The notes under the pieces were generated by a model that did no database searches, was not told where the DNA came from, and saw only the letters and a program-made list of their open reading frames with translations. Source: Streptomyces sp. A 4/2 (GTDB taxonomy: Bacteria; Actinomycetota; Actinomycetes; Streptomycetales; Streptomycetaceae). From it: a stretch of 64,000 nucleotides of DNA. The DNA lies in NCBI RefSeq assembly GCF_940670765.1, contig NZ_CALNVW010000008.1, positions 1 through 64,000 on the forward strand. Direction: 5' to 3'. Of this stretch, positions 26,621-35,663 are shown piece after piece. The position numbers and the translations under genes are program-made. Each line of letters starts with the position of its first letter. Positions within the stretch are counted from its first letter, which is position 1.

Positions 26621-28368
26621 CCTCGCATCTCACCCCCGTACTCTGGGCGCAGGCCGAACGGCTCCTTGTCCGCAAGGCGCTGGCGGAGTTCTCGCACGAG
26701 CGGCTGCTGTCCCCACAGCCGCTCGGCGAGAACACCTACGCGGTACGCAGTGACGACGGAGCGACCGAGTACCGCTTCACCGCCCGCCTCCGCGCCCTCG
26801 ACCACTGGCAGATCCCCGCCGAGTCCGTCACCCGGCACCGCGGCGACGCCGAACTCCCGCTGGACGCGCTGGAGTTCTTCGTCGAACTGCGGGACACCCT
26901 GGGGCTGAGCGAGACGGTCCTGCCGGTCTACCTGGAGGAGATCTCCTCCACCCTCTCCGGTACGGCGTACAAACTCACCAAGGAACCGGTCACGTCGGCC
27001 GAGCTGGCCACGTCCGGATTCCAGGCCATCGAGACCGGGATGACGGAGGGACACCCCTGCTTCGTCGCCAACAACGGGCGGCTGGGCTTCGGTTCGGACG
27101 AGTACCTCGCCTACGCGCCGGAGGCCGCGAACCCGGTCCGGCTGATCTGGCTGGCCGCCCGCCGCGACCACGCCACCTTCACCTCGGGCGCCGGACTCGA
27201 CTACGCGTCGCTGATCCGCTCGGAGCTGGGCGAGGAGACACTGCGCAGGTTCGCGGAGACCATGGCCGGTCTCGGGCTCGACCTCGACACGTACCTCCTC
27301 ATACCGGTCCACCCCTGGCAGTGGTGGAACAAACTGTCCGTCACCTTCGCCGCCGAGGTGGCCCAGCAGCGCCTCGTCCCGCTCGGGCCCGGCGACGACA
27401 CGTACCTCGCGCAGCAGTCGATCCGTACCTTCTTCAACACGAGCGACCCGGCGAAGTACTACGTCAAAACGGCCCTCTCGGTGCTCAACATGGGCTTCAT
27501 GCGCGGGCTCTCCGCCGCGTACATGGAGGCCACACCCGCCATCAACGACTGGCTCGCCCAGCTCGTCGGGAACGACCCGGTGCTGAAGGCCACCGGGCTG
27601 ACGGTCATCCGCGAGCGGGCGGCCGTCGGCTACCACCACCGGCCGTACGAGGCGGCGACCCGGAAGGGTTCGCCGTACCGCAAGATGCTCGCCGCGCTCT
27701 GGCGCGAGAGCCCGGTGCCCACGCTGGAGCCGGGCCGGCGCCTCGCCACCATGGCCTCGCTGCTGCACACCGACCGGGCCGGGGCGTCCTTCGCCGGGGC
27801 GCTGATCACCGAGTCGGGCCTGGCGCCCGCCGTCTGGCTGCGCCGCTACCTCGACGCGTACCTCACCCCGCTGCTGCACAGCTTCTACGCCTACGGCCTG
27901 GTCTACATGCCGCACGGCGAGAACGTGATCCTGGTGATCGAGGACGGCGTGGTGCGCCGGGCGGTCTACAAGGACATCGCCGAGGAGATCGCGGTCATGG
28001 ACCCGCAGACGGCGCTGCCGCCGGAGGTGGAGCGCATCCGGGTGGACGTCCCGGACGACATGCAGCTCCTGTCGATCTTCACGGACGTCTTCGACTGCTT
28101 CTTCCGCTTCCTCAACGCGACGCTGGCCGCCGAGGGCGTCCTGGACGAGGACACGTTCTGGGCGACGGTCGGCGACTGTGTACGGGAGTACCAGGCGTCA
28201 CAGCCCCAGCTGGCCGATAAGTTCCGCCGGTACGACATGTTCGCGCCGGAGTTCGCACTGTCCTGCCTCAACCGGCTCCAGCTCCGGGACAACCAGCAGA
28301 TGGTGGACCTCCAGGACCCCTCGGGCGCTCTCCAGCTCGTCGGGACCCTGAAGAACCCCCTCGCGTAG
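26617..28368 (+). CDS. desD: NIS siderophore synthetase (desferrioxamine oligomerising/cyclising)
   Basis: 583 residues of the IucA/IucC family, close to DesD. ATP/substrate signatures in order: TEGHPCFVANNGRLGF, PVHPWQWWNKL, QQSIRTFFNTSDPAKYYVKT, ALSVLNMGFMRGLSAAY and MPHGENVILVIEDGVVRR. The C-terminal FhuF-like segment (FDCFFRFLNATLAAEG) is present. It joins N-hydroxy-N-succinylcadaverine units by ATP-dependent amide formation and closes the ring (desferrioxamine E) or makes linear forms. GAAGGAGG is an excellent SD. A 12-bp hairpin follows, so this is the operon end. Confidence 0.95.
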   Translation: MTSHLTPVLWAQAERLLVRKALAEFSHERLLSPQPLGENTYAVRSDDGATEYRFTARLRALDHWQIPAESVTRHRGDAELPLDALEFFVELRDTLGLSETVLPVYLEEISSTLSGTAYKLTKEPVTSAELATSGFQAIETGMTEGHPCFVANNGRLGFGSDEYLAYAPEAANPVRLIWLAARRDHATFTSGAGLDYASLIRSELGEETLRRFAETMAGLGLDLDTYLLIPVHPWQWWNKLSVTFAAEVAQQRLVPLGPGDDTYLAQQSIRTFFNTSDPAKYYVKTALSVLNMGFMRGLSAAYMEATPAINDWLAQLVGNDPVLKATGLTVIRERAAVGYHHRPYEAATRKGSPYRKMLAALWRESPVPTLEPGRRLATMASLLHTDRAGASFAGALITESGLAPAVWLRRYLDAYLTPLLHSFYAYGLVYMPHGENVILVIEDGVVRRAVYKDIAEEIAVMDPQTALPPEVERIRVDVPDDMQLLSIFTDVFDCFFRFLNATLAAEGVLDEDTFWATVGDCVREYQASQPQLADKFRRYDMFAPEFALSCLNRLQLRDNQQMVDLQDPSGALQLVGTLKNPLA

Positions 28369-28391
28369 CCGGCTCCGGCCCGCGAGGGACC

Positions 28392-28421
28392 GGCGCCCGG
28401 AGAACGGTCTCTCCGGGCGCC
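28392..28421 (+). terminator. terminator after desD
   Basis: GGCGCCCGGAGA pairs perfectly with TCTCCGGGCGCC over 12 bp around a 6-nt loop, 23 bp after the desD stop. It closes the desABCD operon. Confidence 0.8.
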
Positions 28422-28446
28422 CATCACTCACTCTCATGGCCCAGAC

Positions 28447-28464
28447 CTGCCCGATATCGGGCAG
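28447..28464. promoter_or_regulatory. 18-bp perfect palindrome upstream of the leaderless-gene promoter
   Basis: CTGCCCGATATCGGGCAG is perfectly symmetrical and ends 5 bp before a -35 box. It could be an operator for the small gene downstream, or the stem of a second terminator. Confidence 0.5.
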
Positions 28465-28469
28465 AAATC

Positions 28470-28498
28470 TTGCAAAAGGTCAGCGCCCGACCCAATAT
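28470..28498 (+). promoter_or_regulatory. promoter of the small conserved gene (sigma-70 type)
   Basis: TTGCAA, a 17-bp spacer, then CAATAT. The predicted transcript start, 7 nt past the -10 box, falls on the GTG at 28505. Confidence 0.55.
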
Positions 28499-28504
28499 CG
28501 ACGG

Positions 28505-28780
28505 GTGCTCGCATCCCGTCCGTCGTACGACGACCTCATCGACCACCTGGTGCGCAGCACCGCGCTGCAGCGCGGCGAGGCCGCCCGGGTGGTTCTCGAC
28601 GTGCTGGCCTACTTCGACGAGACGACGGAGGAGTTCGTCCGCCGCCGCCATCGCGAGCTGAAGTCCCGCGGACTGACGAACCCGGACATTTTCGAGCAGA
28701 TCTCGGTCGAGTTGCCTCATCGTGCGGTGGCACCGCCCGAGCTCTCCCTGCGGCAGCTGCGCCGCATGATCTACGGCTAG
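28505..28780 (+). CDS. small conserved protein upstream of glmS
   Basis: 91 residues if it starts at GTG 28505 (VLASRPSYDDLIDHLVRSTA); an ATG at 28436 would add 23 residues, but that stretch contains the promoter and a palindrome. The protein is helical and charged with no membrane segment: VVLDVLAYFDETTEEFVRRR followed by HRELKSRGLTNPDIFEQI. The family is conserved in streptomycetes at this place (resembling the SCO2788 product, from memory), but its function is unknown to me. Some features recall small DNA- or nucleotide-binding helical proteins. It precedes glmS by 15 bp and is probably cotranscribed with it. Confidence 0.75.
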   Translation: MLASRPSYDDLIDHLVRSTALQRGEAARVVLDVLAYFDETTEEFVRRRHRELKSRGLTNPDIFEQISVELPHRAVAPPELSLRQLRRMIYG

Positions 28781-28795
28781 GACTCAAGGAGCGAT

Positions 28796-30613
28796 ATGTG
28801 CGGAATCGTCGGGTACATCGGCAAGCGTGATGTGGCACCGCTGCTGCTGGAAGGCCTGCAGCGACTGGAGTACCGGGGTTACGACTCCGCGGGCGTCGTC
28901 ATCTCCTCACCCAAGGCCCCCGCGCTGAAGATGGTCAAGGCCAAGGGCCGCGTCCGCGACCTGGAGGCCCGGGTCCCCAAGCGCTTCGCGGGGACGACCG
29001 GCATCGCCCACACCCGCTGGGCCACCCACGGCGCCCCGAGCGATGCGAACGCGCATCCGCACCTGGACACGGAGAACAAGGTCGCCGTCGTCCACAACGG
29101 CATCGTCGACAACGCCTCCGAGCTGCGCGCCCGCCTGAACGCCGAAGGCGTCGAGTTCCTGTCCGAGACCGACACCGAGGTACTGACCCACCTCGTCGCC
29201 CGCTCCCGCGCGGAGACGCTGGAGGAGAAGGTCCGCGAAGCGCTGCGGGTCGTCGAGGGCACGTACGGCATCGCGGTGATGCACGCCGACTTCCCGGACC
29301 GCATCGTCGTCGCCCGCAACGGCTCCCCCGTCGTCCTCGGCATCGGCGAGAAGGAGATGTTCGTCGCCTCCGACGTGGCGGCCCTCGTCTCGCACACCCG
29401 CCAGGTCGTCACCCTCGACGACGGCGAGATGGCCACCCTCAAGGCCGACGACTTCCGTACGTACACGACCGAGGGGTCCACCACCTCGTCGACGCCGACC
29501 ACCGTGGAGTGGGAGGCCGAGTCGTACGACATGGGCGGCCACGACACGTACATGCACAAGGAGATCTCCGAGCAGCCCGAGGCCGTGGACCGGGTGCTGC
29601 GCGGCCGGATCGACGACCGGTTCTCCACCGTGCACCTGGGCGGGCTGAACCTGGACGCCCGGGACGCGCGGGGCGTACGCCGGGTGAAGATCCTCGGCTG
29701 CGGCACCTCGTACCACGCGGGCCAGATCGGTGCGCAGCTGATCGAGGAGCTGGCCCGCATCCCCGCGGACGCCGAGCCGGCCTCGGAGTTCCGCTACCGC
29801 AACCCGGTGGTGGACCCCGACACGCTGTACGTGGCGGTGTCCCAGTCCGGCGAGACGTACGACGTGCTGGCCGCGGTGCAGGAGCTGAAGCGCAAGGGCG
29901 CCCGGGTGCTCGGCGTGGTGAACGTGGTCGGCTCGGCCATCGCGCGCGAGACCGACGGCGGGGTGTACGTGCACGCCGGGCCGGAGGTCTGTGTCGTCTC
30001 CACCAAGTGCTTCACCAACACGGTGGTCTCCTTCGCGCTGCTCGCCCTGCACCTGGGCCGGATCCGCGACCTGTCGGTGGCGGACGGCAAGCGGATCATC
30101 GCGGGGCTGCGGAAGCTGCCCGGCCAGATCTCCGAGATCCTGGACGGCGAGAGCGAGATCGAGAAGCTGGCGGTGGACTACGCCGACGCCAGGTCGATGA
30201 TGTTCATCGGCCGGGTGCGCGGCTACCCGGTCGCCAGGGAGGCCTCGCTGAAGCTCAAGGAGGTCTCGTACATCCATGCCGAGGCCTACCCCGCCTCGGA
30301 GTTGAAGCACGGCCCGCTCGCGCTGATCGAACCGGCGATGCCGACGGTCGCGATCGTCCCGGACGACGACCTGCTGGAGAAGAACCGGGCCGCGCTGGAG
30401 GAGATCAAGGCGCGGGACGGACGGATCCTCGCGGTCGCGCACCAGGAGCAGCCGAAGGCGGACCACACGATCGTGGTGCCCAAGAACGAGGACGAGCTTG
30501 ACCCGATCCTGATGGGGATCCCGCTGCAACTGCTCGCCTACCACACGGCGTTGAAGCTGGGCCGCGACATCGACAAGCCGCGGAACCTGGCGAAGTCGGT
30601 GACGGTCGAGTAG
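28796..30613 (+). CDS. glmS: glutamine-fructose-6-phosphate aminotransferase (isomerising)
   Basis: 605 residues. The N-terminal glutaminase begins MCGIVGYIGKRDVAPLLLEG, with the nucleophile Cys2 exposed after Met removal, plus RLEYRGYDSAG and HTRWATHGAP. Two SIS isomerase domains follow (CGTSYHAGQIGAQLIEELAR; VSQSGETYDVLAAVQE), ending LAKSVTVE as usual. It makes glucosamine-6-phosphate from fructose-6-phosphate and glutamine, for cell-wall precursors. The full length and all active-site motifs are intact. Streptomycetes often carry a second glmS elsewhere; this one sits in the SCO2789-like location, so it may be the secondary copy. Confidence 0.95.
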   Translation: MCGIVGYIGKRDVAPLLLEGLQRLEYRGYDSAGVVISSPKAPALKMVKAKGRVRDLEARVPKRFAGTTGIAHTRWATHGAPSDANAHPHLDTENKVAVVHNGIVDNASELRARLNAEGVEFLSETDTEVLTHLVARSRAETLEEKVREALRVVEGTYGIAVMHADFPDRIVVARNGSPVVLGIGEKEMFVASDVAALVSHTRQVVTLDDGEMATLKADDFRTYTTEGSTTSSTPTTVEWEAESYDMGGHDTYMHKEISEQPEAVDRVLRGRIDDRFSTVHLGGLNLDARDARGVRRVKILGCGTSYHAGQIGAQLIEELARIPADAEPASEFRYRNPVVDPDTLYVAVSQSGETYDVLAAVQELKRKGARVLGVVNVVGSAIARETDGGVYVHAGPEVCVVSTKCFTNTVVSFALLALHLGRIRDLSVADGKRIIAGLRKLPGQISEILDGESEIEKLAVDYADARSMMFIGRVRGYPVAREASLKLKEVSYIHAEAYPASELKHGPLALIEPAMPTVAIVPDDDLLEKNRAALEEIKARDGRILAVAHQEQPKADHTIVVPKNEDELDPILMGIPLQLLAYHTALKLGRDIDKPRNLAKSVTVE

Positions 30614-30631
30614 GAATCCACGGAACGAAGC

Positions 30632-30665
30632 CTGCCCCGGTACGCGACCGCGCGTACCGGGGCAG
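30632..30665 (+). terminator. terminator after glmS
   Basis: CTGCCCCGGTACGCG pairs perfectly with CGCGTACCGGGGCAG, 15 bp, with a 4-nt loop, 18 bp after the stop. A strong intrinsic hairpin. Confidence 0.85.
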
Positions 30666-30754
30666 CTTGCGTACGAGGGACCACACGTACGGGGACGCCG
30701 TACGCACAGCGGCAGTTGACGCCCCGTCAACCGCTGGATGCGGGGCGTGCGGCT

Positions 30755-31276
30755 TCAGGGAATGACGATCACCGGGCGCTGGGCACGCCGCGCGAGCCGT
30801 CCGGCCACCGAGCCGAAGATCCGCCCGACGATCCCGTGGGTCGAGCCCACCACGATCGCGTCGGCCGAGTACTCCCGGCCGACCTCCTCCAGCTCGTGGC
30901 AGATGTCACCGCCGCGCTCGACGAGGATCCAGGGCACCTCGGCCAGGTAGTCCGCACAGGCCAGTTCGAGGCCGAGCACTTCGGTCCGGTGATCCGGCAC
31001 GTCCACGAAGACCGGGGGTTCGCACCCCGCCCAGACCGTGGTCGGCAGCCGGTTGGCGACATGGACGATGATCAGCCCCGAGCCGAGGCGTACGGCCATG
31101 CCGATGGCATACGCGAGTGCCCGCTCACTGGAGGTCGATCCGTCGAAACCGACGACGACCCCGTGCCTGAAAGCGGGATCACATGCGTGACGTGGTTCTT
31201 CCGCCGCATGGAGTTCGGCCGAGGGATCGGCGACCTGCTTGCGGTCCGCGGGTTCAGAGAATTCGTAACCGGCCAT
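30755..31276 (-). CDS. universal stress protein (UspA family)
   Basis: 173 residues, a single Usp domain after a charged 37-residue N-terminus. The nucleotide-binding pattern is present: VVVGFDGSTSSERALAYA, DAIVVGSTHGIVGRIFGSVA (G-x2-G-x9-G type) and RRAQRPVIVIP at the very end. Such ATP-binding Usp proteins respond to stasis, hypoxia or redox stress. The start ATG begins MAGYEFSEPADRK. It is transcribed away from adpA, sharing a long intergenic region with it. No specific partner is apparent. Confidence 0.88.
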   Translation of the reverse strand: MAGYEFSEPADRKQVADPSAELHAAEEPRHACDPAFRHGVVVGFDGSTSSERALAYAIGMAVRLGSGLIIVHVANRLPTTVWAGCEPPVFVDVPDHRTEVLGLELACADYLAEVPWILVERGGDICHELEEVGREYSADAIVVGSTHGIVGRIFGSVAGRLARRAQRPVIVIP

Positions 31277-32211
31277 GGGTATCTCGGCGAAGAAGATCCT
31301 CTTGGGAGGGAACGGCAGTTGGCGGTGGAGCTGTGTCTCCGGTGGAGCTGTGTCCGGGAATCATCTTCCCAAGCCCATACCCTCCAGAGTACGGCGACAC
31401 TCCTTTCCTGCCCACTGCCCGCCGATCCAGTCCGGCGTTCCAGGGAGCATGCCCGAGCAGGCCGGGAAATGGCAATGCCCGTTGGCATCTACAGTTTCCC
31501 ACTCCGCCGGAGGACTCCGCCTCCCGGACTCCCGTCCGGCTTCCGGAGCGCTTGAGTCCGGCTGGAGGGCGGCTCGCGCCCGGCTCAAGAAGTGCGGCGG
31601 TTCGGGGGTCGCACACCGGGCCGCTCCCCCGGCGCGCCGCTTCCGCCGCGCACCGGCTGTCACCGTGCCTGCCACCGTGCCGGCCGGAGCCGCGTCGCGG
31701 CCGGATCGGACCCCTCGGAGAGCGGTTCCCGGCGGCGCCGGGCGGGCGATCGGGGCCGGGAGCGCACCAGGGCGGCTGTCACACCGGGCGGAGTGCGCCG
31801 GTTGACTGACTGATTCGCACGCACACGCCCGTTGGTTTTCAGCCAACTTATGTGCACCACCCCGACCTTGGCGGAACGGTACGCCAACCCCGGTGCCACC
31901 AGGGAAGAAAGGACCAACGGTGGCTCCCGCACCCTACGGGGACGGGCCATGCGCGTGACGCCCACTTCCCTGGGGGCTTCTTGAGTGAAACGCTTCGTGA
32001 TCGAATGCTTCGCGCCAAGTTGCCTTGTCGACATAGTGCCGTCGGGCGAACTTGTCACGCCGGCACCACGGAACACAGTAGATTCGATCATGGGTAGGAC
32101 GGCGGGGGATCTCGTTCTGGACCGAGGGGCCGTGACGATTAGAGGCAGTGTGCAGGAGCGACAGTCCCGACAAGAACAGGGAGCCGCGAGCACCGAGGGG
32201 GGCTTAGCACC
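31277..32211. other. long intergenic region, USP/adpA divergent control region
   Basis: No gene with streptomycete codon bias is seen in either direction over 935 bp. The left part contains a direct repeat of GGTGGAGCTGTGTC (31324-31357). Further right, GTTGGTTTTCAGCCAAC forms a small hairpin near 31830. The stretch nearest adpA is relatively AT-rich. A -10-like TAGATT occurs at 32079-32084, with no well-spaced -35. A long regulatory leader is known for adpA in other species, where AdpA itself and A-factor-type receptors act. Confidence 0.55.
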
Positions 32212-33411
32212 ATGAGCCAGGGCCAGGACTCCAGCGCCACGACGGAGACCGCAAGAAAGCTTTCCGGGCGTCGCCGCAAGGAGATCGTCTCGGTGCTGCT
32301 CTTCAGCGGCGGCCCCATATTCGAGAGTTCCATTCCGCTCTCGGTCTTCGGTATCGACCGGCAGGACGCCGGAGTTCCCCGATACCGACTACTCGTGAGC
32401 GCGGGCGAGGACGGCCCGTTGCGCACGACGGGTGGACTCGAACTCACCGCGCCGTACGGGCTGGAGGCGATCAGCCGGGCGGGCACCGTCGTCGTACCGG
32501 CATGGCGTTCGATCACCTCGCCGCCACCGCCCGAGGCACTTGACGCCCTGCGCCGGGCCCACGAGGAGGGCGCGCGCATCGTCGGCCTGTGCACCGGCGC
32601 GTTCGTGCTGGCCGCAGCAGGACTGCTCGACGGCCGGCCCGCGACGACGCACTGGATGTACGCGCCGACGCTCGCGAAGCGCTATCCGTCGGTGCACGTC
32701 GATCCGCGTGAGCTCTTCGTCGACGACGGCGACGTGCTGACCTCGGCCGGGACCGCGGCCGGGATCGACCTGTGCCTGCACATCGTCCGTACGGACCACG
32801 GCACCGACGCGGCAGGGGCGCTGGCCAGACGGCTGGTGGTGCCTCCGCGCAGGACCGGCGGGCAGGAGCGCTACCTCGACCGGTCTTTACCCGAGGAGAT
32901 CGGCTCCGACCCCCTCGCGGAGGTCGTGGCCTGGGCCCTGGAGCATCTCCACGAGCAGTTCGACGTGGAGACCCTGGCCGCGCGCGCCTACATGAGCCGC
33001 CGTACGTTCGACCGCCGCTTCCGCTCACTGACCGGCAGTGCGCCGCTCCAGTGGCTGATCACCCAGCGGGTGCTCCAGGCGCAGCGGCTGCTGGAGACCT
33101 CCGACTACTCGGTGGACGAGGTCGCGGGCCGCTGCGGCTTCCGGTCGCCGGTCGCGTTGCGCGGCCACTTCCGGCGCCAGCTGGGTTCGTCCCCGGCCGC
33201 GTACCGGACGGCGTACCGGGCCCGGAGGCCGCAGAGCCCCGAGCCACCCGTGGTGGCCGACGCGGTGCCGCAGGCCCGCCGGACCCCCGCCGCGAGCCAG
33301 GTGTCGGGCCCTCCGGCCGCCTCACCGGCCCTCCCCGACCCCGGAAAGCCGGGCTCGGACCTGTACGCCCCCGGACGCCCCACGGTGCCCGGACAGCGGA
33401 GCGCGACGTAG
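32212..33411 (+). CDS. adpA: AdpA, central AraC-family developmental activator
   Basis: 399 residues. N-terminal DJ-1/PfpI-like (GATase-1) dimerisation domain: [58 protein letters not shown]-terminal AraC helix-turn-helix pair about 230-330: [40 protein letters not shown]. The sequence is nearly that of known AdpA proteins, so the identity is safe. It activates morphological differentiation and secondary metabolism genes. Residue 226 (DRSLPEE) is encoded by TTA at 32887-32889, between the two domains, so translation should need the bldA tRNA-Leu. A Pro-rich C-terminal tail is normal. orn follows. Confidence 0.97.
   Translation: MSQGQDSSATTETARKLSGRRRKEIVSVLLFSGGPIFESSIPLSVFGIDRQDAGVPRYRLLVSAGEDGPLRTTGGLELTAPYGLEAISRAGTVVVPAWRSITSPPPPEALDALRRAHEEGARIVGLCTGAFVLAAAGLLDGRPATTHWMYAPTLAKRYPSVHVDPRELFVDDGDVLTSAGTAAGIDLCLHIVRTDHGTDAAGALARRLVVPPRRTGGQERYLDRSLPEEIGSDPLAEVVAWALEHLHEQFDVETLAARAYMSRRTFDRRFRSLTGSAPLQWLITQRVLQAQRLLETSDYSVDEVAGRCGFRSPVALRGHFRRQLGSSPAAYRTAYRARRPQSPEPPVVADAVPQARRTPAASQVSGPPAASPALPDPGKPGSDLYAPGRPTVPGQRSAT
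32887..32889 (+). promoter_or_regulatory. TTA (bldA-dependent) codon in adpA
   Basis: The only in-frame TTA noticed in adpA; the other Leu codons checked by eye are CTG/CTC-type. It sits in the interdomain linker, the classic position in AdpA. Confidence 0.95.
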
Positions 33412-33446
33412 GAGCGTGCCGCCCGGCCCCGACGGGCCGGGCGGCC

Positions 33447-33508
33447 GTTCGTACCGTTCGGTCGGCTGTTCGTACCGGCCGGTCGGCTGTTTGTACCGGC
33501 CGGTCTAA
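33447..33508. repeat. triple repeat of GTTCGTACCGGCCGGTCGGCT type
   Basis: Three copies with small changes lie in the adpA-orn gap. Two contain the palindrome ACCGGCCGGT, 23 bp apart, ending just before orn's start region. Confidence 0.85.
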
Positions 33509-33518
33509 GGTGGGGGCC

Positions 33519-34121
33519 ATGAACGATCGCATGGTGTGGATCGACTGCGAGATGACCGGGCTCTCGTTGACGGACGACGCACTCATTGAGGTGGCCGCAC
33601 TGGTCACCGACTCGGAGCTGAACGTGCTCGGTGAAGGGGTGGACATCGTGATCCGCCCGCCCGCCGAAGCCCTGGAAACCATGCCCGACGTGGTGCGGAA
33701 GATGCACACCTCGTCGGGCCTCCTCGACGAGCTCGCCGGGGGCACGACGCTGGCCGACGCCGAGGCGCAGGTGCTGGCGTACGTACGCGAGCACGTCAAG
33801 GAGTCGGGCAAGGCCCCGCTGTGCGGGAACTCGGTCGGTACCGACCGGGGCTTCCTGCTGCGGGACATGGCCCAGCTGGAGGGCTTCCTCCACTACCGGA
33901 TCGTCGATGTCTCGTCGATCAAGGAGCTGTCCCGGCGCTGGTACCCGCGGGCGTACTTCAACAGCCCGGAGAAGAACGGCAACCACCGGGCGCTGGCGGA
34001 CATCCGTGAATCCATCGCGGAGCTGCGCTACTACCGGGAGGCGGTCTTCGTACCGCAGCCGGGGCCGGACTCGGACACCGCGAAGAAGATCGCGGCGAAG
34101 TACGTCCTGCCTGCGGATTAG
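33519..34121 (+). CDS. orn: oligoribonuclease
   Basis: 200 residues of the DEDDh exonuclease family. The metal-binding residues are in place: Asp9 and Glu11 ([10 protein letters not shown]), [16 protein letters not shown], and H with D in [13 protein letters not shown]. It degrades two- to five-nucleotide RNAs, including pGpG from cyclic di-GMP breakdown, which ties it to the cdgA pathway later in the window. SD TGGGGGCC precedes the ATG. Its place right after adpA is conserved in streptomycetes, where ornA mutants affect development (family knowledge). Confidence 0.96.
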   Translation: MNDRMVWIDCEMTGLSLTDDALIEVAALVTDSELNVLGEGVDIVIRPPAEALETMPDVVRKMHTSSGLLDELAGGTTLADAEAQVLAYVREHVKESGKAPLCGNSVGTDRGFLLRDMAQLEGFLHYRIVDVSSIKELSRRWYPRAYFNSPEKNGNHRALADIRESIAELRYYREAVFVPQPGPDSDTAKKIAAKYVLPAD

Positions 34122-34214
34122 GACCTTCCGGGACCCGCCGGAAAAGGCGGGAGCGAGCACCCTCCCGGACCCTGTACACTTTTTCTCGGCCGGTCGGAAA
34201 CGACAACGGTCGTG

Positions 34215-34287
34215 GTGGGTATAGCTCAGACGGTAGAGCACCTGGTTGTGGTCCAGGATGTCGCGGGTTCGAGTCCCGTTACTCACC
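34215..34287 (+). tRNA. tRNA-His (GTG anticodon)
   Basis: A 73-nt cloverleaf: acceptor GTGGGTA / TACTCAC (one G-U), D-arm GCTCAGACGGTAGAGC, anticodon loop around GTG in CTGGTTGTGGTCCAG, T-arm GGGTTCGAGTCCC. The G at 34214 can provide the His-specific G-1 opposite the discriminator C at 34287. CCA is not encoded. Confidence 0.97.
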
Positions 34288-34296
34288 CTGTTGGAA

Positions 34297-34331
34297 CTGA
34301 GGCCCGGCTTGCGCGAGCAGCCGGGCCTCAG
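34297..34331 (+). terminator. terminator after tRNA-His
   Basis: CTGAGGCCCGGCT pairs perfectly with AGCCGGGCCTCAG, 13 bp, with a 9-nt loop. It ends the tRNA transcript and could also stop readthrough from cebR on the other strand. Confidence 0.85.
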
Positions 34332-34420
34332 TCGTACCCCCGTGCACTCCCCACGCGCCGCCCGACGCCTGGGTCAGGGACCGGGGAGTGCCGGACGTCC
34401 GACTCCCCGGCCGCCCCGCC

Positions 34421-35467
34421 TCACGAACTGAGCCGGGGCACCAGATCCGTCGGGAGCACCACCTGCGTCCGCTCGACGGCGTCCGCCCCCGCGCGGCGGG
34501 CGGCGATCTCCGCGAGCAGCAGCCGGGCCATGGCCCGGCCCATGTCCTCGATCGGCTGGCGCACGCTCGTCAGCGGCGGGTCCATGTGACGGGCGATCAC
34601 CGAATCGTCGAACCCCACCAGGGCGACGTCCTCGGGCACCCGCAGACCGCGCTCGCGCAGCACCTGGCGGGCGCCCGCCGCCATCACGTCGGACGCGGCG
34701 AAGACGGCGTCCAGGTCCGGCCGGCGTTCGAGCAGCAGCTCCATGCCGCGCCGGCCGCCCTCCTCGGTGAAGTCGGCCTGCGCGACGAGCGCCTCGTCGC
34801 TGTCGACGCCCGCGGCGGCGACGGCCCTGCGGTAGCCGTCGAGGCGGCACTGCGCGCCGTACACATCGAGCGGCCCGGTGATCGTCGCGATGACGCGCCT
34901 GCCACGGGAGACCAGGTGCCCCACGGCGCTGCGCGCGCCCTGGTAGTTGTCCGAGTCGACGGACGGGAGCGTCTCCCGGTCGGAGCGCCGACCGCTGACC
35001 ACGGCCGGGATGGCGAGCTGTTCCAGCAGGTCGGGCAGGGGGTCGTCGGCGTGCACGGAGACCAGCAGCACCCCGTCCACCCGGTGCGCGGCGAGGTACT
35101 GGGCGAGCCGGTCGCGCTCGCGGTCGCTGCCGACCAGGGTGAGCAGCAGCTGCATCTCGGTGTCGGCGAGCGCCGCGCCCACGCCCCGGACGATGTCCGA
35201 GAAGTACGGCTCGGCGAAGAAGCGGGTCTCCGGCTCGGGGACGACCAGGGCGATGGCGTCCGTACGGTTCCCGGCGAGTGCGCGGGCCGCGCGGTTGGGT
35301 ACGTAGCCCAGCTCGGCCACGGCCGCTTCGACGGCCTCGCGGGTCTGCGCGCTGACCCGGGGTGAGCCGTTGATGACACGTGAGGCCGTGCCGCGCCCTA
35401 CGCCGGCCCGTGCCGCGACCTCTTCGAGCGTGGGCCGCCCGCCGCTCCGTACTCGCGCTGCCGCCAT
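34421..35467 (-). CDS. cebR: CebR, LacI-family repressor of cellobiose/cello-oligosaccharide uptake
   Basis: 348 residues. The LacI helix-turn-helix is PTLEEVAARAGVGRGTASRV with hinge VSAQTREAVEAAVAELGYVP; a periplasmic-binding-like sugar sensor domain follows (about 65-345; VALVGFDDSVIARHMDPPLT). SD GGGAGG precedes the ATG. It is adjacent to bglC and cebEFG, and three copies of the CebR box TGGGAGCGCTCCCA occur before cebR, at bglC and before cebE, so the assignment as CebR is strong. In known systems cellobiose or cellotriose releases it from DNA. Autoregulation is likely from the box 115 bp upstream. Confidence 0.94.
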   Translation of the reverse strand: MAAARVRSGGRPTLEEVAARAGVGRGTASRVINGSPRVSAQTREAVEAAVAELGYVPNRAARALAGNRTDAIALVVPEPETRFFAEPYFSDIVRGVGAALADTEMQLLLTLVGSDRERDRLAQYLAAHRVDGVLLVSVHADDPLPDLLEQLAIPAVVSGRRSDRETLPSVDSDNYQGARSAVGHLVSRGRRVIATITGPLDVYGAQCRLDGYRRAVAAAGVDSDEALVAQADFTEEGGRRGMELLLERRPDLDAVFAASDVMAAGARQVLRERGLRVPEDVALVGFDDSVIARHMDPPLTSVRQPIEDMGRAMARLLLAEIAARRAGADAVERTQVVLPTDLVPRLSS

Positions 35468-35581
35468 GGCTGCCTCCCGTTCGCGGTCAATTTCTCACAG
35501 TCGGATAAACCGAGCCAAGTCCGGTCCCCGGCTCCCCCGACGTGCACCGGGGCCGCGTACCGCTTCGGTCGCACCAGTCTA

Positions 35582-35595
35582 TGGGAGCGCTCCCA
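35582..35595. promoter_or_regulatory. CebR box upstream of cebR
   Basis: Perfect palindrome TGGGAGCGCTCCCA. On the minus strand a possible -10 (TAGACT, 35576-35581) directly abuts it, so bound CebR would block the cebR promoter. Confidence 0.9.
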
Positions 35596-35625
35596 ATCCA
35601 TGGGGCGGGGCGGCCCGCCGGACGT

Positions 35626-35663
35626 CCCGTTCCCGAACGCGGACATCCCGTTCCCGAACGCCG
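35626..35663. repeat. direct repeat next to the bglC terminator
   Basis: CCCGTTCCCGAACGC occurs twice 18 bp apart. Each copy itself contains TTCCCGAA. The function is unknown. Confidence 0.7.

Noticed and set aside
31800..32211. AdpA-binding sites (TGGCSNGWWY) in the adpA leader
   Set aside because: Candidates such as TGGCGGAACG mismatch key positions, and so loose a consensus cannot be called by eye.
31985..32215. Small upstream frame ending over the adpA start
   Set aside because: Atypical codon use and no family resemblance; it lies in the adpA leader. A regulatory leader peptide cannot be shown.
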